64,000 bases of DNA from Capnocytophaga canimorsus. GTDB taxonomy: Bacteria > Bacteroidota > Bacteroidia > Flavobacteriales > Flavobacteriaceae. Within the stretch, counting starts at the first letter, position 1, and each line of letters starts with the position of its first letter. Where the stretch lies: positions 877,001 through 941,000 of the forward strand of contig NZ_CP022382.1 of NCBI RefSeq assembly GCF_002302565.1, given 5' to 3'. Below the pieces are notes generated by a model, which saw only the letters and a list, made by a program, of their open reading frames with translations, searched no databases and was not told the origin of the DNA. A program made the translations under genes and the position numbers. Positions 48,220 through 57,816 of this stretch are shown here, in pieces.

Positions 48220-48720
48220 ATGGCAGTAGTAACATTGGGCGGAAGCCCATTCAACACCCAAGGAGATCTACCTCAAAGAGGCACAGTTGCCCCTAATTTT
48301 AGTAGCGTTAGTATTGATTTATCAGAGGTATCCTTACAGGATTTTCAAGGTAGCAAAGTAATTCTAAACATTTTTCCGAGTATTGACACTGGCGTTTGTG
48401 CCGCTTCGGTACGAAAATTCCATAAAGAGGCAAGTACACTTGAAAATGTAAAGATTTTATGTATTTCTAAAGATTTGCCCTTTGCTTTGGGGCGCTTCTG
48501 CGCTGCTGAGGGTATTGATAATCTGGTTATGCTTTCCGATTTCCGAAATGATTTTGGCAAAAATTATCCGATTACGTTTACCGATGGTCCGCTTAAAGGA
48601 TTGCTATCCAGAAGCATTCTTGTTTTAGACGAAGCAGGGAAAATTATCCACGCCGAACAAGTTGCGGAGACCAAAAATGAGCCTGATTACGCCACAGCTT
48701 TGATTGCATTGGAAAAATAA
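48220..48720 (+). CDS. tpx: Thiol peroxidase Tpx
   Basis: This 166-residue atypical 2-Cys peroxiredoxin should reduce hydrogen peroxide and alkyl hydroperoxides, drawing electrons from thioredoxin. The N-terminus VTLGGSPFNTQGDLPQRG is typical. The peroxidatic cysteine is Cys60 in FPSIDTGVCAASVRKF and the resolving cysteine is Cys94 in GRFCAAEG. An extra Cys81 is present. Length and motifs match the family. It has its own -7 box and a terminator, so it is a monocistronic stress gene. It is probably cytoplasmic, since there is no signal peptide. Confidence 0.96.
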   Translation: MAVVTLGGSPFNTQGDLPQRGTVAPNFSSVSIDLSEVSLQDFQGSKVILNIFPSIDTGVCAASVRKFHKEASTLENVKILCISKDLPFALGRFCAAEGIDNLVMLSDFRNDFGKNYPITFTDGPLKGLLSRSILVLDEAGKIIHAEQVAETKNEPDYATALIALEK

Positions 48721-48743
48721 CCCCAAAAATAAAGACAAAAATT

Positions 48744-48776
48744 AAAGGAATGCTTTATGGGCATTCCTTTTTTCTT
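48744..48776. terminator. Terminator between tpx and the CoA-transferase gene
   Basis: A perfect 10-bp stem AAAGGAATGC/GCATTCCTTT (48744-48753 with 48761-48770) is followed by T residues on the plus strand. It lies between two convergent genes and can serve both. Confidence 0.85.
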
Positions 48777-48778
48777 TT

Positions 48779-50047
48779 CTATTTTAAACGTTCGTAATAG
48801 GAACGCTCCAAATGTTCCTGATGATTAGGATGCGCAATACTGATTAGTGCCTTTATGCGTTGGTGTAAGGTTTTACCAAACAAGTGCGCCACACCGTATT
48901 CAGTAATCACATACTGCACGTGTGAGCGTGTGGTTACTACTCCAGCGCCTTCCTTTAGAAAAGGCGTTATTCTACTGATTCCGTCTTTAGTTTGAGAGGG
49001 AAGTGCAATGATGGCTTTTCCGCCTTCGCTCAAGGAGGCTCCCCGAACAAAGTCCATCTGCCCCCCTACTCCTGAATAAAGCCTCGTCCCGATGGAGTCA
49101 GCACAAACCTGCCCTGTCACATCTACTTCAATGGCAGAATTGATAGAAATCATTTTTCGATTTCGACGGATTACCGCTGTATCATTAGTAAATGAAGCCT
49201 CACGTAGCTCTATAAACGGATTGTCGTGAGCAAAATCATACAATCGTTGTGACCCCAACATAAAAGTTGCAACAGCTTTACCTTTATTCACTGCTTTTTG
49301 TGAGCAGTTAATCACGCCACTTTCTATCAAATTAAGTACACCATCGGTGAGCAGTTCGGTATGAATACCTAAGTCCTTCAAATGCCCCATTTTAGAAAGC
49401 GCCGCATTGGGTATAGAGCCAATTCCCATTTGTATGGTGCTTCCATCTTCAATTAGTTCAGCAATAAAACTGCCTATTTTATTTTCTATCGGATTGGGTT
49501 CTTTTGCCTTTTCGGTGTGTATAGGGGCATTAAAAGGCACTAAATAGTCGATTTCTTTTACGTGAAGAATTCCATCACCGAAAACACGAGGCATATGCTC
49601 ATTGACCTGAGCAATAACAATTTTTGCATTTTTCAGCGCCGATTTGCACGCCTCTACGGAAACCCCCATTGTACAATATCCGTGAATATCAGGTGGCGAA
49701 ACTTGTATCAAAGCCACATCAAGAGGCATTATATTCCTACTGAAAAGCAAAGGCAAATCGCTCAAAAAAATAGGCGTATAAGAGCCATTTCCTGCAACCA
49801 ATGTATGCCTAACGTTTTTAGCCAAAAAAAATGAATTTACATAAAAACTATCTCGATATTTTGGATCGGCATAAGGGGCGTCACCTTCGGTATGAATGTG
49901 GCAAATAGTAACTCCGCGAAGCTCTGGGGCTCGGGCTGTTAAGGCTTCCACCAAATGTGAAGGAACGGCCGCTCCTCCGTGAACATATACGTAATCATTA
50001 CTTTTAATCACTTTTAAAGCCTCTTCGGCTGTGGTATATTTTCCCAT
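48779..50047 (-). CDS. Acetyl-CoA hydrolase/transferase-family CoA-transferase
   Basis: This 422-residue cytoplasmic protein belongs to the Cat1/4-hydroxybutyrate CoA-transferase type of acetyl-CoA hydrolases. Motifs seen are NDYVYVHGGAAVPSHLVEAL, VSPPDIHGYCTMGVSV, IQMGIGSIPNAAL, LLTDGVLNLIESGVI, NSAIEVDVTGQVCAD (about 303-317) and YSGVGGQMDFVRGASLS. It moves CoA between acyl groups, for instance acetate or succinate with a fatty acid; the partner acyl group cannot be read from the sequence. It has its own promoter (TTG, 20 bp, TAAATTTG on the minus strand at 50101-50071). It does not appear to belong to a fermentation operon. Confidence 0.88.
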   Translation of the reverse strand: MGKYTTAEEALKVIKSNDYVYVHGGAAVPSHLVEALTARAPELRGVTICHIHTEGDAPYADPKYRDSFYVNSFFLAKNVRHTLVAGNGSYTPIFLSDLPLLFSRNIMPLDVALIQVSPPDIHGYCTMGVSVEACKSALKNAKIVIAQVNEHMPRVFGDGILHVKEIDYLVPFNAPIHTEKAKEPNPIENKIGSFIAELIEDGSTIQMGIGSIPNAALSKMGHLKDLGIHTELLTDGVLNLIESGVINCSQKAVNKGKAVATFMLGSQRLYDFAHDNPFIELREASFTNDTAVIRRNRKMISINSAIEVDVTGQVCADSIGTRLYSGVGGQMDFVRGASLSEGGKAIIALPSQTKDGISRITPFLKEGAGVVTTRSHVQYVITEYGVAHLFGKTLHQRIKALISIAHPNHQEHLERSYYERLK

Positions 50048-50070
50048 ATATGAACAATTTTAGTACGTAC

Positions 50071-50101
50071 CAAATTTATCATTTTTTAAGAAAATAAACA
50101 A
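50071..50101 (-). promoter_or_regulatory. Promoter of the CoA-transferase gene
   Basis: On the minus strand TTG (50101-50099), a 20-bp spacer and TAAATTTG (50078-50071) lie 23 bp before the ATG at 50047. Confidence 0.7.
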
Positions 50102-50110
50102 ATGTAATTT

Positions 50111-51619
50111 TTAACGAGAAGCCGACTTTTTTCTTTGCTTTTTTTGAGTGATTTGCTGAAAAAAATCCTTAATACGTTCAAACTGAAAAAGCCCTTTGTC
50201 GGTAGTTACTCGAGTGGTAAGATATATCCCTAAAGGCAACAAAATCAGCGTAGGTATCCAAGGGGCAAACAACGGATTTATAGTTCCGTTTTCCGATACA
50301 TTTTTGGAAAAAAGCCCAATAAAGTAGTAAGACAAAAACAGCACCATTGATGCTACCAGTGGCAACCCTATCCCTCCTTTTCGAATAAAAGCCCCAAGCG
50401 GTGCCGCAACAAAAAACAATACCAAACACGCCATAGTTAGTGCATATTTATCACTCAGGGTTAACAAATGAAGATTTATCATTTTGTTATGGTAATTGAT
50501 ATCATCTGTTTTATAAGTGGTACTTTCTACAAAGTTTTTGTGTTGCATCAGAGCTGTTTCGTACACTTGTAGCTTTCTGCTAGGGTCGATTTTAGCAAAG
50601 ATACTATCCAAAGTGAGCTTTGGGGTTATTTCTTGAGTTTTTTCAACTTTGTTTTGGTCATCAGGCTTGATGTTTTCATCATCAAGTAACAAATCGGGCT
50701 TGGTAGCAAAATCCAACCCTAAAACACCTGTTCTGCGGTATTGACTATTTCCATAGTCAGTAAGATTATCCTTGAAATACGTTTTCAACGAATCCACCGT
50801 GTAGCTTAATTGCCCCACGGTCATCATTTTATAGGTATTGATACCACTTTTTTCATTAAAATCGACTTTATTGAGGTGCGACAAATCCATATTCATCACA
50901 TAACGGTCAAATTTTACTTTAGCGAAAGGATATTTTTGCTGCTGTCTGTAATTAGTGGTATATATATCTTCGTAATACGTTCCATCATAAAGTATTAGCT
51001 GTAAAAAATCGGTATCTTTATCGTTTTTGAGTTCACCTCGTTGAGCATTGATAACCGTACGATTTACCTTGTCGGGTGATTTTTTATGAATGATAACATC
51101 TTCCAAAAATTCGTCATTTTTACCCGATTTCTTTGCTACTCTTATACTTAATTCATCACCAATATCTGAAAAAACACCTTCGGCAATAGCCATTGCAGGC
51201 TTTACTCGGGCAATATTTCGGCGTAAATTAGAAACTTCGGCGTGGGCTACAGGAATCACATTATTGGCTAAGAAAAATGTAAATCCGCTAAGAAAGAGCA
51301 TAAATAAAATTAACGGACGCATTGCTCGAAGCAAAGACACTCCAGAGGCTTTCATTGCTGCAAATTCATAATTTTCCGCAAAAGCTCCGAAAGTCATAAT
51401 GGAAGAAAGCACCACCGTAAGGGGTAAAATAATGGGGATTAACTGCGGAATGTAGTAAAGAATGAATTTTCCGATAATCCACAATTCCAACCCTCTACCT
51501 GCCAATTCATCAATAAAAAGCCAAATGGTATGAAATATAAATATCAGAATAAGTATAAACAATGCTCCAAAAAAATTCTTGAAGAATTGGGTCAGAATGT
51601 ATCGGTCTAAAATTCTCAA
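50111..51619 (-). CDS. LptF/LptG-family permease (YjgP/YjgQ)
   Basis: This 502-residue protein is an inner-membrane component of the LPS transport ABC exporter, moving LPS towards the outer membrane with LptB. It has three N-terminal membrane helices (about 15-40, 52-78, 98-118), a periplasmic beta-jelly-roll region of about 250 residues, and three C-terminal helices (about 390-465). The start MRILDRYILTQFFKNF and the segment AFAENYEFAAMKASGVS are family hallmarks. It starts 10 bp after lolA ends and ftsK is further upstream, so lolA and this gene are likely co-transcribed. Bacteroidetes usually have two such permeases; which of F or G this is cannot be settled. Confidence 0.9.
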   Translation of the reverse strand: MRILDRYILTQFFKNFFGALFILILIFIFHTIWLFIDELAGRGLELWIIGKFILYYIPQLIPIILPLTVVLSSIMTFGAFAENYEFAAMKASGVSLLRAMRPLILFMLFLSGFTFFLANNVIPVAHAEVSNLRRNIARVKPAMAIAEGVFSDIGDELSIRVAKKSGKNDEFLEDVIIHKKSPDKVNRTVINAQRGELKNDKDTDFLQLILYDGTYYEDIYTTNYRQQQKYPFAKVKFDRYVMNMDLSHLNKVDFNEKSGINTYKMMTVGQLSYTVDSLKTYFKDNLTDYGNSQYRRTGVLGLDFATKPDLLLDDENIKPDDQNKVEKTQEITPKLTLDSIFAKIDPSRKLQVYETALMQHKNFVESTTYKTDDINYHNKMINLHLLTLSDKYALTMACLVLFFVAAPLGAFIRKGGIGLPLVASMVLFLSYYFIGLFSKNVSENGTINPLFAPWIPTLILLPLGIYLTTRVTTDKGLFQFERIKDFFQQITQKKQRKKSASR

Positions 51620-51629
51620 AGCTTATCTT

Positions 51630-52271
51630 TTATAGTTCTGAAATATAGTATCCTTCTTTTTTATATTTTGCTTTATCAAATTTGAAAATATTTTCGGAAA
51701 TGGGCTGATTAGTTTTAAAGGCTTGTATAGTAATGGTTGTTTTGGTATTGTTTTTACCTACCTCAATCAAGTTGTAGATATGCTTAGTCTGTACATCAAT
51801 ACCCAATAAAATTTGTTTTACCTCGGAATTGGCTTTAGTCGGCTTAAGCTCCACATACTGAATTTTTCTGCCACGCAAGTTTTGCTCAATATCCCACTTA
51901 TAGGAATATCCTTTTTTGTAGAACGTAAGCATCTGCGAAGGAGTTAAAGCCATTTCATCTTCTTTAGTGGACTCAATAACAACCTCCTCATTTTCAGGAA
52001 CTATAGTATAGGTTTTATCTCCATCGTATATACGTGTTGCTCCTAAATAATTAAGCACGTATTTGTTTTTTGCCATCGTAACATTGCCCTTGGTTTCTTG
52101 ATACACATTTTCAGCGACATTATCTAAATTGTACTTAAAATCAATCACGATATTGTCGTATGATGTTACTTTTTTATAAACCTCATCAAGTAAAGCTTTG
52201 GCTTTTTCACTCTGCTGAGCTTGAGTTAACGTAGTTATAATTAGAGATATTAACAATAGTATCTTTTTCAT
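51630..52271 (-). CDS. lolA: Outer-membrane lipoprotein carrier protein LolA
   Basis: The 213-residue periplasmic chaperone carries lipoproteins from the inner to the outer membrane. A signal peptide (1-18, ending TLTQAQ) precedes an incomplete beta-barrel typical of LolA: AKALLDEVYKKVTSYDNIVI, GNVTMAKNKYVLNYLG, TPSQMLTFYKKGY and NIFKFDKAKYKKEGYY. Sequence conservation in this family is low, but length, signal and overall pattern fit. It lies 66 bp after ftsK and 10 bp before the LptF/G-type gene, a combination that links lipoprotein and LPS traffic. No LolB is known in this phylum. Confidence 0.86.
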   Translation of the reverse strand: MKKILLLISLIITTLTQAQQSEKAKALLDEVYKKVTSYDNIVIDFKYNLDNVAENVYQETKGNVTMAKNKYVLNYLGATRIYDGDKTYTIVPENEEVVIESTKEDEMALTPSQMLTFYKKGYSYKWDIEQNLRGRKIQYVELKPTKANSEVKQILLGIDVQTKHIYNLIEVGKNNTKTTITIQAFKTNQPISENIFKFDKAKYKKEGYYISEL

Positions 52272-52337
52272 ATTGATTCGTTTTTATAAAATATTTTTAT
52301 TTTCTGCCTTTATTAAAGCAATAACTATTCCAATTTT

Positions 52338-54728
52338 TTATTGATTGTTTAATAATCGATCTAAAGTAGCTATATCCGACACAAGTACCTGCCTTGCTTT
52401 ACTGCCCTCAAACGGACCTACAATACCGGCTGCCTCCATTTGGTCAATAAGCCTTCCTGCTCTATTGTACCCCAATTTAAGTTTCCGTTGCAATAACGAT
52501 GCCGAACCTTGTTGAGCATTGACGATGATTTCAGCAGCCTCACGGAAGAGCGCATCTCTTTCAGAAGGGTCAAAATCTAAGTCCATTGACTCGCCTTCGC
52601 TTCCTACATATTCAGGCAATAAGTAAGCATCAGGGTAGGCTTTTTGAGCGCCAATATAATCGGTGATACGCATAATTTCAGGGGTATCCACAAAAGCACA
52701 TTGAATACGAACTGCTTCATTTCCTTGAGTATAAAGCATATCACCGCGTCCGATGAGTTGATCGGCTCCTTGCGCATCTAGAATTGTCCTGGAGTCAATT
52801 TTAGAAGTTACTCGAAAGGCAACACGCGCTGGAAAGTTTGCTTTAATAATCCCTGTAATTACGTTTACTGACGGACGTTGCGTGGCTATAATCAAATGAA
52901 TACCAATAGCTCGTGCTAATTGTGCCAAACGAGCGATGGGCATTTCTACTTCCTTCCCTGCTGTCATAATTAAATCAGCAAACTCATCTACCACAAGTAC
53001 GATATAAGGCAAAAATCGATGTCCCTCATTAGGGTTTAACTGACGCGCCTTAAACTTGGTGTTGTATTCCTTAATATTGCGGACAAAAGCATTTTTGAGT
53101 AACTCATACCGATTGTCCATTTCGATACAGAGTGAATTTAAGGTATTGATAACTTTGGTATTGTCAGTAATTATAGCCTCTTCACTATCAGGAAGTTTTG
53201 CCAAATAATGCCTTTCAATCTTATTAAAAAGAGTGAGTTCTACCTTTTTAGGGTCAACCAATACAAACTTAACTTCGGCAGGATGTTTTTTATACAAGAG
53301 AGAAGTAAGTACTACATTGAGCCCCACCGATTTCCCCTGCCCTGTTGCCCCTGCCATAAGTAGGTGCGGCATTTTGGCTAAATCTACCACATAAGTCTCA
53401 TTACTAATGGTTTTTCCTAAAGCAATAGGTAAATCCATTTCAGCTTTTTGAAACTTGGGTGAGGCAATCATTGTACGCATATAAACGGCATTGGGTTTTT
53501 TATTGGGCACCTCAATTCCGATAGTTCCTTTACCTGGTATTGGAGCAATGATACGTATGCCAAGAGCTGCTAACGACAATGCAATATCATCTTCCAAGTT
53601 TTTAATTTTAGAGATGCGAACCCCAGCCGCTGGTACTATTTCATAAAGAGTCACCGTAGGTCCAATGGTTGCCTTAATTTGTGAAATATCTATTTTATAA
53701 TGCTTTAGCGTTTGAACAATGGTATTTTTGTTCTCTTCCAACTCTTCTTGATTGATTACGATGCCTACTTCTTTAGGTTCATTGAGTAACTCTATGCTCG
53801 GAAATCTATAAGAACTCAAATCAAGGGTAGGGTCATACTCTCCGAAATTTTCAACCAATTTTTGCGCCAGAACCTCTGGGTCAATTTCTTCTTCTTTTTG
53901 TTTTTCTACCTGAAATTCAACAATTTCTTCAACATCTTCAGAAATTGGATTGGTAATTTGAAAATTTTCATCAGGCAAATCTTGTGCTTCTTCTTTATCT
54001 TCTTGCAAATGCGGAATCTCAGTTCTATGAGTAAACACATCAACACGAGGTGGATTTGCCTCTTTTATAACGATATCTTCATCTTCCTTAGAGGAAACGT
54101 TTTCAGCGGAGGATTTATTTTGTATTTGTTGCTTGGCGTTACGCAATTTACTGGTGATTTTATCCCAAATTTGAGCAACTTTTTCAGGGGTTAACTCAGC
54201 GTTAAACACCAAAAAAATAAATAAAGTAAAAAGCGAAAGTAACATTGTTCCGACAACTCCCAAATAATCTTGCAAAAAACGATTGATTTCAAAGCCCGAC
54301 ACGCCCCCTAAAATAGCGTTTTTAGAGTGAAGAAAACCGAAATTCACGGAAATATAAATCATCCAAAGCGTCCCCCAAAACCATTTGTTAATCAACGGTT
54401 TTCTCAAATTAAAAATAAATTTAAGCCCCGTGAGAGCCAGCAGAGAAACAGGAATAAACATTGCTAATCCGAAACCCTTATACACAAAAGTATGCCCCAA
54501 AAAAGCCCCAATTTTACTCATCCAATTTTGTGCCGATACGTTTCGGTCACCCAAAGTATTCCATATACTTTGGTCTGCCTGCCAAGTAAAAAAATATGAC
54601 ACAAACGCTACGGTCAAAACCACAGCCAAAAACAACAACAACATCCCCAAAACAAGTCGTCGTTGTTTGGATTTATTCTCGCTATTTTCTGTTTTTTTAG
54701 GAGTGGTTTTCTGTTTTTTGGAAGCCAT
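52338..54728 (-). CDS. ftsK: DNA translocase FtsK
   Basis: The 796-residue septum-associated motor pumps DNA during chromosome segregation. Four to five N-terminal membrane helices (about 25-180) are followed by an acidic linker (210-290), the alpha/beta motor domain with Walker A GATGQGKS (460-467) and Walker B VVDEFADL (579-586), and a C-terminal winged-helix gamma domain (LQRKLKLGYNRAGRLIDQME). The conserved ATQRPSVNVITG is present. The linker is short compared with E. coli FtsK, as usual in this phylum. A good minus-strand promoter (54794-54763) lies upstream. The downstream lolA and lptF/G-type genes are probably in the same transcript. Confidence 0.95.
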   Translation of the reverse strand: MASKKQKTTPKKTENSENKSKQRRLVLGMLLLFLAVVLTVAFVSYFFTWQADQSIWNTLGDRNVSAQNWMSKIGAFLGHTFVYKGFGLAMFIPVSLLALTGLKFIFNLRKPLINKWFWGTLWMIYISVNFGFLHSKNAILGGVSGFEINRFLQDYLGVVGTMLLSLFTLFIFLVFNAELTPEKVAQIWDKITSKLRNAKQQIQNKSSAENVSSKEDEDIVIKEANPPRVDVFTHRTEIPHLQEDKEEAQDLPDENFQITNPISEDVEEIVEFQVEKQKEEEIDPEVLAQKLVENFGEYDPTLDLSSYRFPSIELLNEPKEVGIVINQEELEENKNTIVQTLKHYKIDISQIKATIGPTVTLYEIVPAAGVRISKIKNLEDDIALSLAALGIRIIAPIPGKGTIGIEVPNKKPNAVYMRTMIASPKFQKAEMDLPIALGKTISNETYVVDLAKMPHLLMAGATGQGKSVGLNVVLTSLLYKKHPAEVKFVLVDPKKVELTLFNKIERHYLAKLPDSEEAIITDNTKVINTLNSLCIEMDNRYELLKNAFVRNIKEYNTKFKARQLNPNEGHRFLPYIVLVVDEFADLIMTAGKEVEMPIARLAQLARAIGIHLIIATQRPSVNVITGIIKANFPARVAFRVTSKIDSRTILDAQGADQLIGRGDMLYTQGNEAVRIQCAFVDTPEIMRITDYIGAQKAYPDAYLLPEYVGSEGESMDLDFDPSERDALFREAAEIIVNAQQGSASLLQRKLKLGYNRAGRLIDQMEAAGIVGPFEGSKARQVLVSDIATLDRLLNNQ

Positions 54729-54762
54729 TTTATTGAACCTTTTGGTATATCGTACTAAGGAG

Positions 54763-54794
54763 CAAATGTATTTATTTTTTACAGAATTGCCAAA
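54763..54794 (-). promoter_or_regulatory. ftsK promoter
   Basis: On the minus strand TTTG (54794-54791), a 20-bp spacer and TACATTTG (54770-54763) precede the ATG at 54728. Confidence 0.72.
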
Positions 54795-54987
54795 TAGGGT
54801 AAGGCAAACGTTTTTTAAAGTATTACCTCCTTATTTTCGATTTTTTTACGTATTTTATTTCAAAAGAATAAGTGTTTAAGGTATCATTGAGCGTGTCATT
54901 ACCAACAAATGATTAAAAAAAATGTTATATTATTGTTATGTATTTAAAAAAAGAATGCTAAAAAGCCCCATTTTAAAGGTTTTTTAT

Positions 54988-54995
54988 TACCTTTG
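54988..54995 (+). promoter_or_regulatory. -7 box (TACCTTTG) of the mrp operon
   Basis: TACCTTTG lies 68 bp before the ATG at 55064. Its final G is the first base of an in-frame GTG, so that GTG would be upstream of the transcription start and cannot be the true start. Confidence 0.5.
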
Positions 54996-55063
54996 TGAGC
55001 GACTTTTTCATTAAAAAGAGACCCATAAATTCATTTTTTAAGCTAAAAAATAGGCATACCAAT

Positions 55064-57373
55064 ATGTTAATTGCAATTCTATCAGGACTTATATTTTCAT
55101 CTTCCCTGTTAATATTCGGAAATTTCATTAAGAAAAAAGGAGCTCTTCTGCCCTTTTTACTACCTTTGGGGCTATTTATTTATTTTCTGAGTTTTATCCC
55201 ACAAATAAGTAATGGAGCAATCATTTATCAAAGACAATCGTGGGTTCCTGCCTTTGGAGTAGATTTGAGTTTCACTCTTGACGGGCTTTCCTTACTTTTC
55301 TCGTTAATGATTACTGGCATTGGGGCTTTGGTTTTTCTTTACACCTCATCATATTTAAAGAATCATCAGTTTTTAGATAGATTTTATGGATACTTAGGCG
55401 TTTTTATGGCTGCGATGCTGGGTGTGGTTCTTTCTGATAATTTGATAACGATGTTTATCTTTTGGGAGATTACAAGTATCAGTTCTTTCTTCTTAATTGG
55501 TTTTAATAATGACCAAAAATCCTCCCGAAAATCTGCCATTACAGCGCTATCGGTAACTGGTATTGGAGGCTTACTCCTTTTTGCTGGTATCGTAATTATG
55601 GGGCAAATTGCAGGAAGTTACAGCTTTGCCGAGATTCTTGCCTCGAAAGAGATAATACGCGAAAATATTTGGTATAGCCTTATTGTGGTTTTATTTTTCT
55701 TGGCTGCTTTTACTAAATCGGCACAATTCCCGTTTCATTTTTGGTTACCTGGCGCGATGAAAGCCCCAACACCAGTTTCTACCTATTTGCACTCAGCAAC
55801 TATGGTAAAGGCAGGAATTTATCTGCTTTTAAGAATGACTCCTGTTTTGGGCGAAACTTCTCTTTGGAATCATTCTCTTATTATTATCGGTGGAATTACA
55901 ATGCTTTACGCAGCTATACATACGCTATTTCGCACCGATTTAAAAGGAATTTTAGCCTATTCGACCATATCGGCATTAGGAATTTTAACTTTCTTGATAG
56001 GTTTAGGTACTCAACAAGCACTATTAGCAGCAACACTATTCATCTTGGTACACGCCACTTACAAAGCAACCCTATTCTTGGTTACTGGAATTATCGACCA
56101 CGAAACCGGAACCCGCGATGTAACGATACTTTCAGGCTTACGAAAAGTGCTGATGCCTGTAGCGATTGCTGGGCTATTGGCAGCTATTTCCAATGCAGGA
56201 ATTCCGCCATCTTTCGGCTTTTTAGGAAAAGATTTGGTTTATGAAGCCACACTTAATGCACCTTATATTCCTACAATACTTACTATTTTGGCAGTGGTTA
56301 CCAACCTATTGCTTTTATACGCCGGATTTGTCGCTGGTATTAAACCTTTTGCTGGAAAATTACCCACATCTTTTGCAAAAGTGCATCTGCCTAGCCCCAC
56401 AATGTGGATTCCGCCCCTGATTTTATCCGCACTATGTTTAGTTTTTGGACTATTCCCTTTCCTTTTGGAAGGTACCATAGCTATACCTACTCTAAAAACA
56501 TTGGGAAAAGACTCGGAAATTCATTTGGCACTTTGGCACGGATTTAATTTGGTATTGCTTTTGAGTGCTTTAACCATAGGCTTAGGGCTTACTGTGTATT
56601 ACTTTATAAAACCTACTCAAAACAAAGAGATTTTTATTGGAAAATTTGAAAAGATTTCGCCTCAAAGTATCATTGAAAAAGCAAGTAAAGCCTTTGGTGG
56701 GCTTTCTACAAAATTAACATTATTGTTACAAAACGGATTTTTACGCCGTTACGTATTTTTTATGATTTTGGCAGCGACGCTTTTGCTTGGGTACGCGTCT
56801 TTAACACGTCTTTCTTTCCGATTTTCTGAAATCAATTTCAATGAAATTACCTTATATGAAGTTATCTTTTTAACGATGATGGTTATCGGGATTGGGTTTA
56901 CCGTATTTTCAAAATCGCGTTTGGTAGCTTTGGTTGCAATGAGTGTTATTGGTTTTTCTATTTGTATGACCTTTATGATTTACAGCGCACCTGACCTAGC
57001 GATGACCCAATTCTCTATCGACACCTTAACAGTAGTTTTATTTGTATTGGTATTGTATAAATTGCCTCCGTATCTGAAAATTTTCAATTACAAACGAAGT
57101 ATCATTCAAGGTGTTTTATCTTTAGCCTTTGGTGGAGTAATTACCTTAATTGCTTTGGAGGCATTGACCACTCCTAAAAACACCGAAGTAACTAATTTCT
57201 ATGCTGAAAATTCTTATTTATTAGCTCACGGAAAAAATATCGTTAATGTTATTTTGGTGGATTTCCGTGGTGCTGATACGCTTATGGAAATATCAGTGCT
57301 GAGCATCGCAGCTATTGGAGTATTTGGGCTATTAAAACTTCGCTTGAAAGAAAGAGAACGCCATAAAGCATAA
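55064..57373 (+). CDS. mrpA: Na+/H+ antiporter subunit A (MrpA/MnhA)
   Basis: This 769-residue polytopic membrane protein is the largest subunit of the Mrp-type multi-subunit Na+/H+ antiporter and resembles complex I subunit NuoL. Proton-channel motifs are clear: DNLITMFIFWEITSISSFFL, KSAQFPFHFWLPGAMKAPTP, STYLHSATMVKAGIYLL and HATYKATLFLVTGIIDHETG. The C-terminal part contains the MrpA-specific region (YSAPDLAMTQFSIDTLTVVL) and an MbhE-like tail. The ATG at 55064 is chosen because an upstream GTG (54995) overlaps the -7 box. It leads an operon of B, a GRAM-like gene, C, D, E, F and G. The complex exports Na+ and supports pH homeostasis. Confidence 0.95.
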   Translation: MLIAILSGLIFSSSLLIFGNFIKKKGALLPFLLPLGLFIYFLSFIPQISNGAIIYQRQSWVPAFGVDLSFTLDGLSLLFSLMITGIGALVFLYTSSYLKNHQFLDRFYGYLGVFMAAMLGVVLSDNLITMFIFWEITSISSFFLIGFNNDQKSSRKSAITALSVTGIGGLLLFAGIVIMGQIAGSYSFAEILASKEIIRENIWYSLIVVLFFLAAFTKSAQFPFHFWLPGAMKAPTPVSTYLHSATMVKAGIYLLLRMTPVLGETSLWNHSLIIIGGITMLYAAIHTLFRTDLKGILAYSTISALGILTFLIGLGTQQALLAATLFILVHATYKATLFLVTGIIDHETGTRDVTILSGLRKVLMPVAIAGLLAAISNAGIPPSFGFLGKDLVYEATLNAPYIPTILTILAVVTNLLLLYAGFVAGIKPFAGKLPTSFAKVHLPSPTMWIPPLILSALCLVFGLFPFLLEGTIAIPTLKTLGKDSEIHLALWHGFNLVLLLSALTIGLGLTVYYFIKPTQNKEIFIGKFEKISPQSIIEKASKAFGGLSTKLTLLLQNGFLRRYVFFMILAATLLLGYASLTRLSFRFSEINFNEITLYEVIFLTMMVIGIGFTVFSKSRLVALVAMSVIGFSICMTFMIYSAPDLAMTQFSIDTLTVVLFVLVLYKLPPYLKIFNYKRSIIQGVLSLAFGGVITLIALEALTTPKNTEVTNFYAENSYLLAHGKNIVNVILVDFRGADTLMEISVLSIAAIGVFGLLKLRLKERERHKA

Positions 57374-57402
57374 CAAATTTTAAACAATTTAATTATAAAC
57401 AA

Positions 57403-57816
57403 ATGAAAACCATTATATTAAAAACAGCATCTCAGTATCTGTTACCTTTATTGCTATTGTTTTCAATATTTATTCTGCTTCGTGGACATTACCTGCCTGG
57501 TGGCGGATTTGTTGGCGGGCTGGTGGCTTCCATTGCTTTTGTATTGTATTCAATTGCTAACGGATTAGATAATACCAAGCGCCTGTTGCGCATCCACCCT
57601 GGTTTTTTAATGCCTTTCGGATTGCTATTGGCTTTGGCAAGCGGACTATTACCCGCCCTATTGGAAAATCTACCTTTTATGACTGCCCTTTGGCTTGAAC
57701 AACCCATTCCTGCTTTAGGTGCCGTAGGTACGCCTCTATTTTTTGATATCGGGGTGTATTTAGTAGTATTGGGTGTAACCTTAACCATTATTTTCACCAT
57801 AACCGAATCAGCGTGA
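57403..57816 (+). CDS. mrpB: Na+/H+ antiporter subunit B (MrpB/MnhB)
   Basis: The 137-residue membrane protein has four hydrophobic segments and the MnhB family core LRGHYLPGGGFVGGLVASIAF (about 26-46), with LWLEQPIPALGAVGTPLFFDIGVYLVVLGV in the second half. It is the second subunit of the Mrp complex. Its stop codon overlaps the GTG start of the next gene by four bases (GTGA), so translation is likely coupled to the GRAM-like protein. Family length is normal. Confidence 0.94.
   Translation: MKTIILKTASQYLLPLLLLFSIFILLRGHYLPGGGFVGGLVASIAFVLYSIANGLDNTKRLLRIHPGFLMPFGLLLALASGLLPALLENLPFMTALWLEQPIPALGAVGTPLFFDIGVYLVVLGVTLTIIFTITESA

Larger units (their letters stand above)
54729..55063. other. 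Divergent intergenic region between ftsK and mrpA
   Basis: The gap contains the ftsK promoter on the minus strand (54794-54763) and the mrpA -7 box on the plus strand (54988-54995). The rest is AT-rich and I see no gene or strong hairpin. Confidence 0.6.
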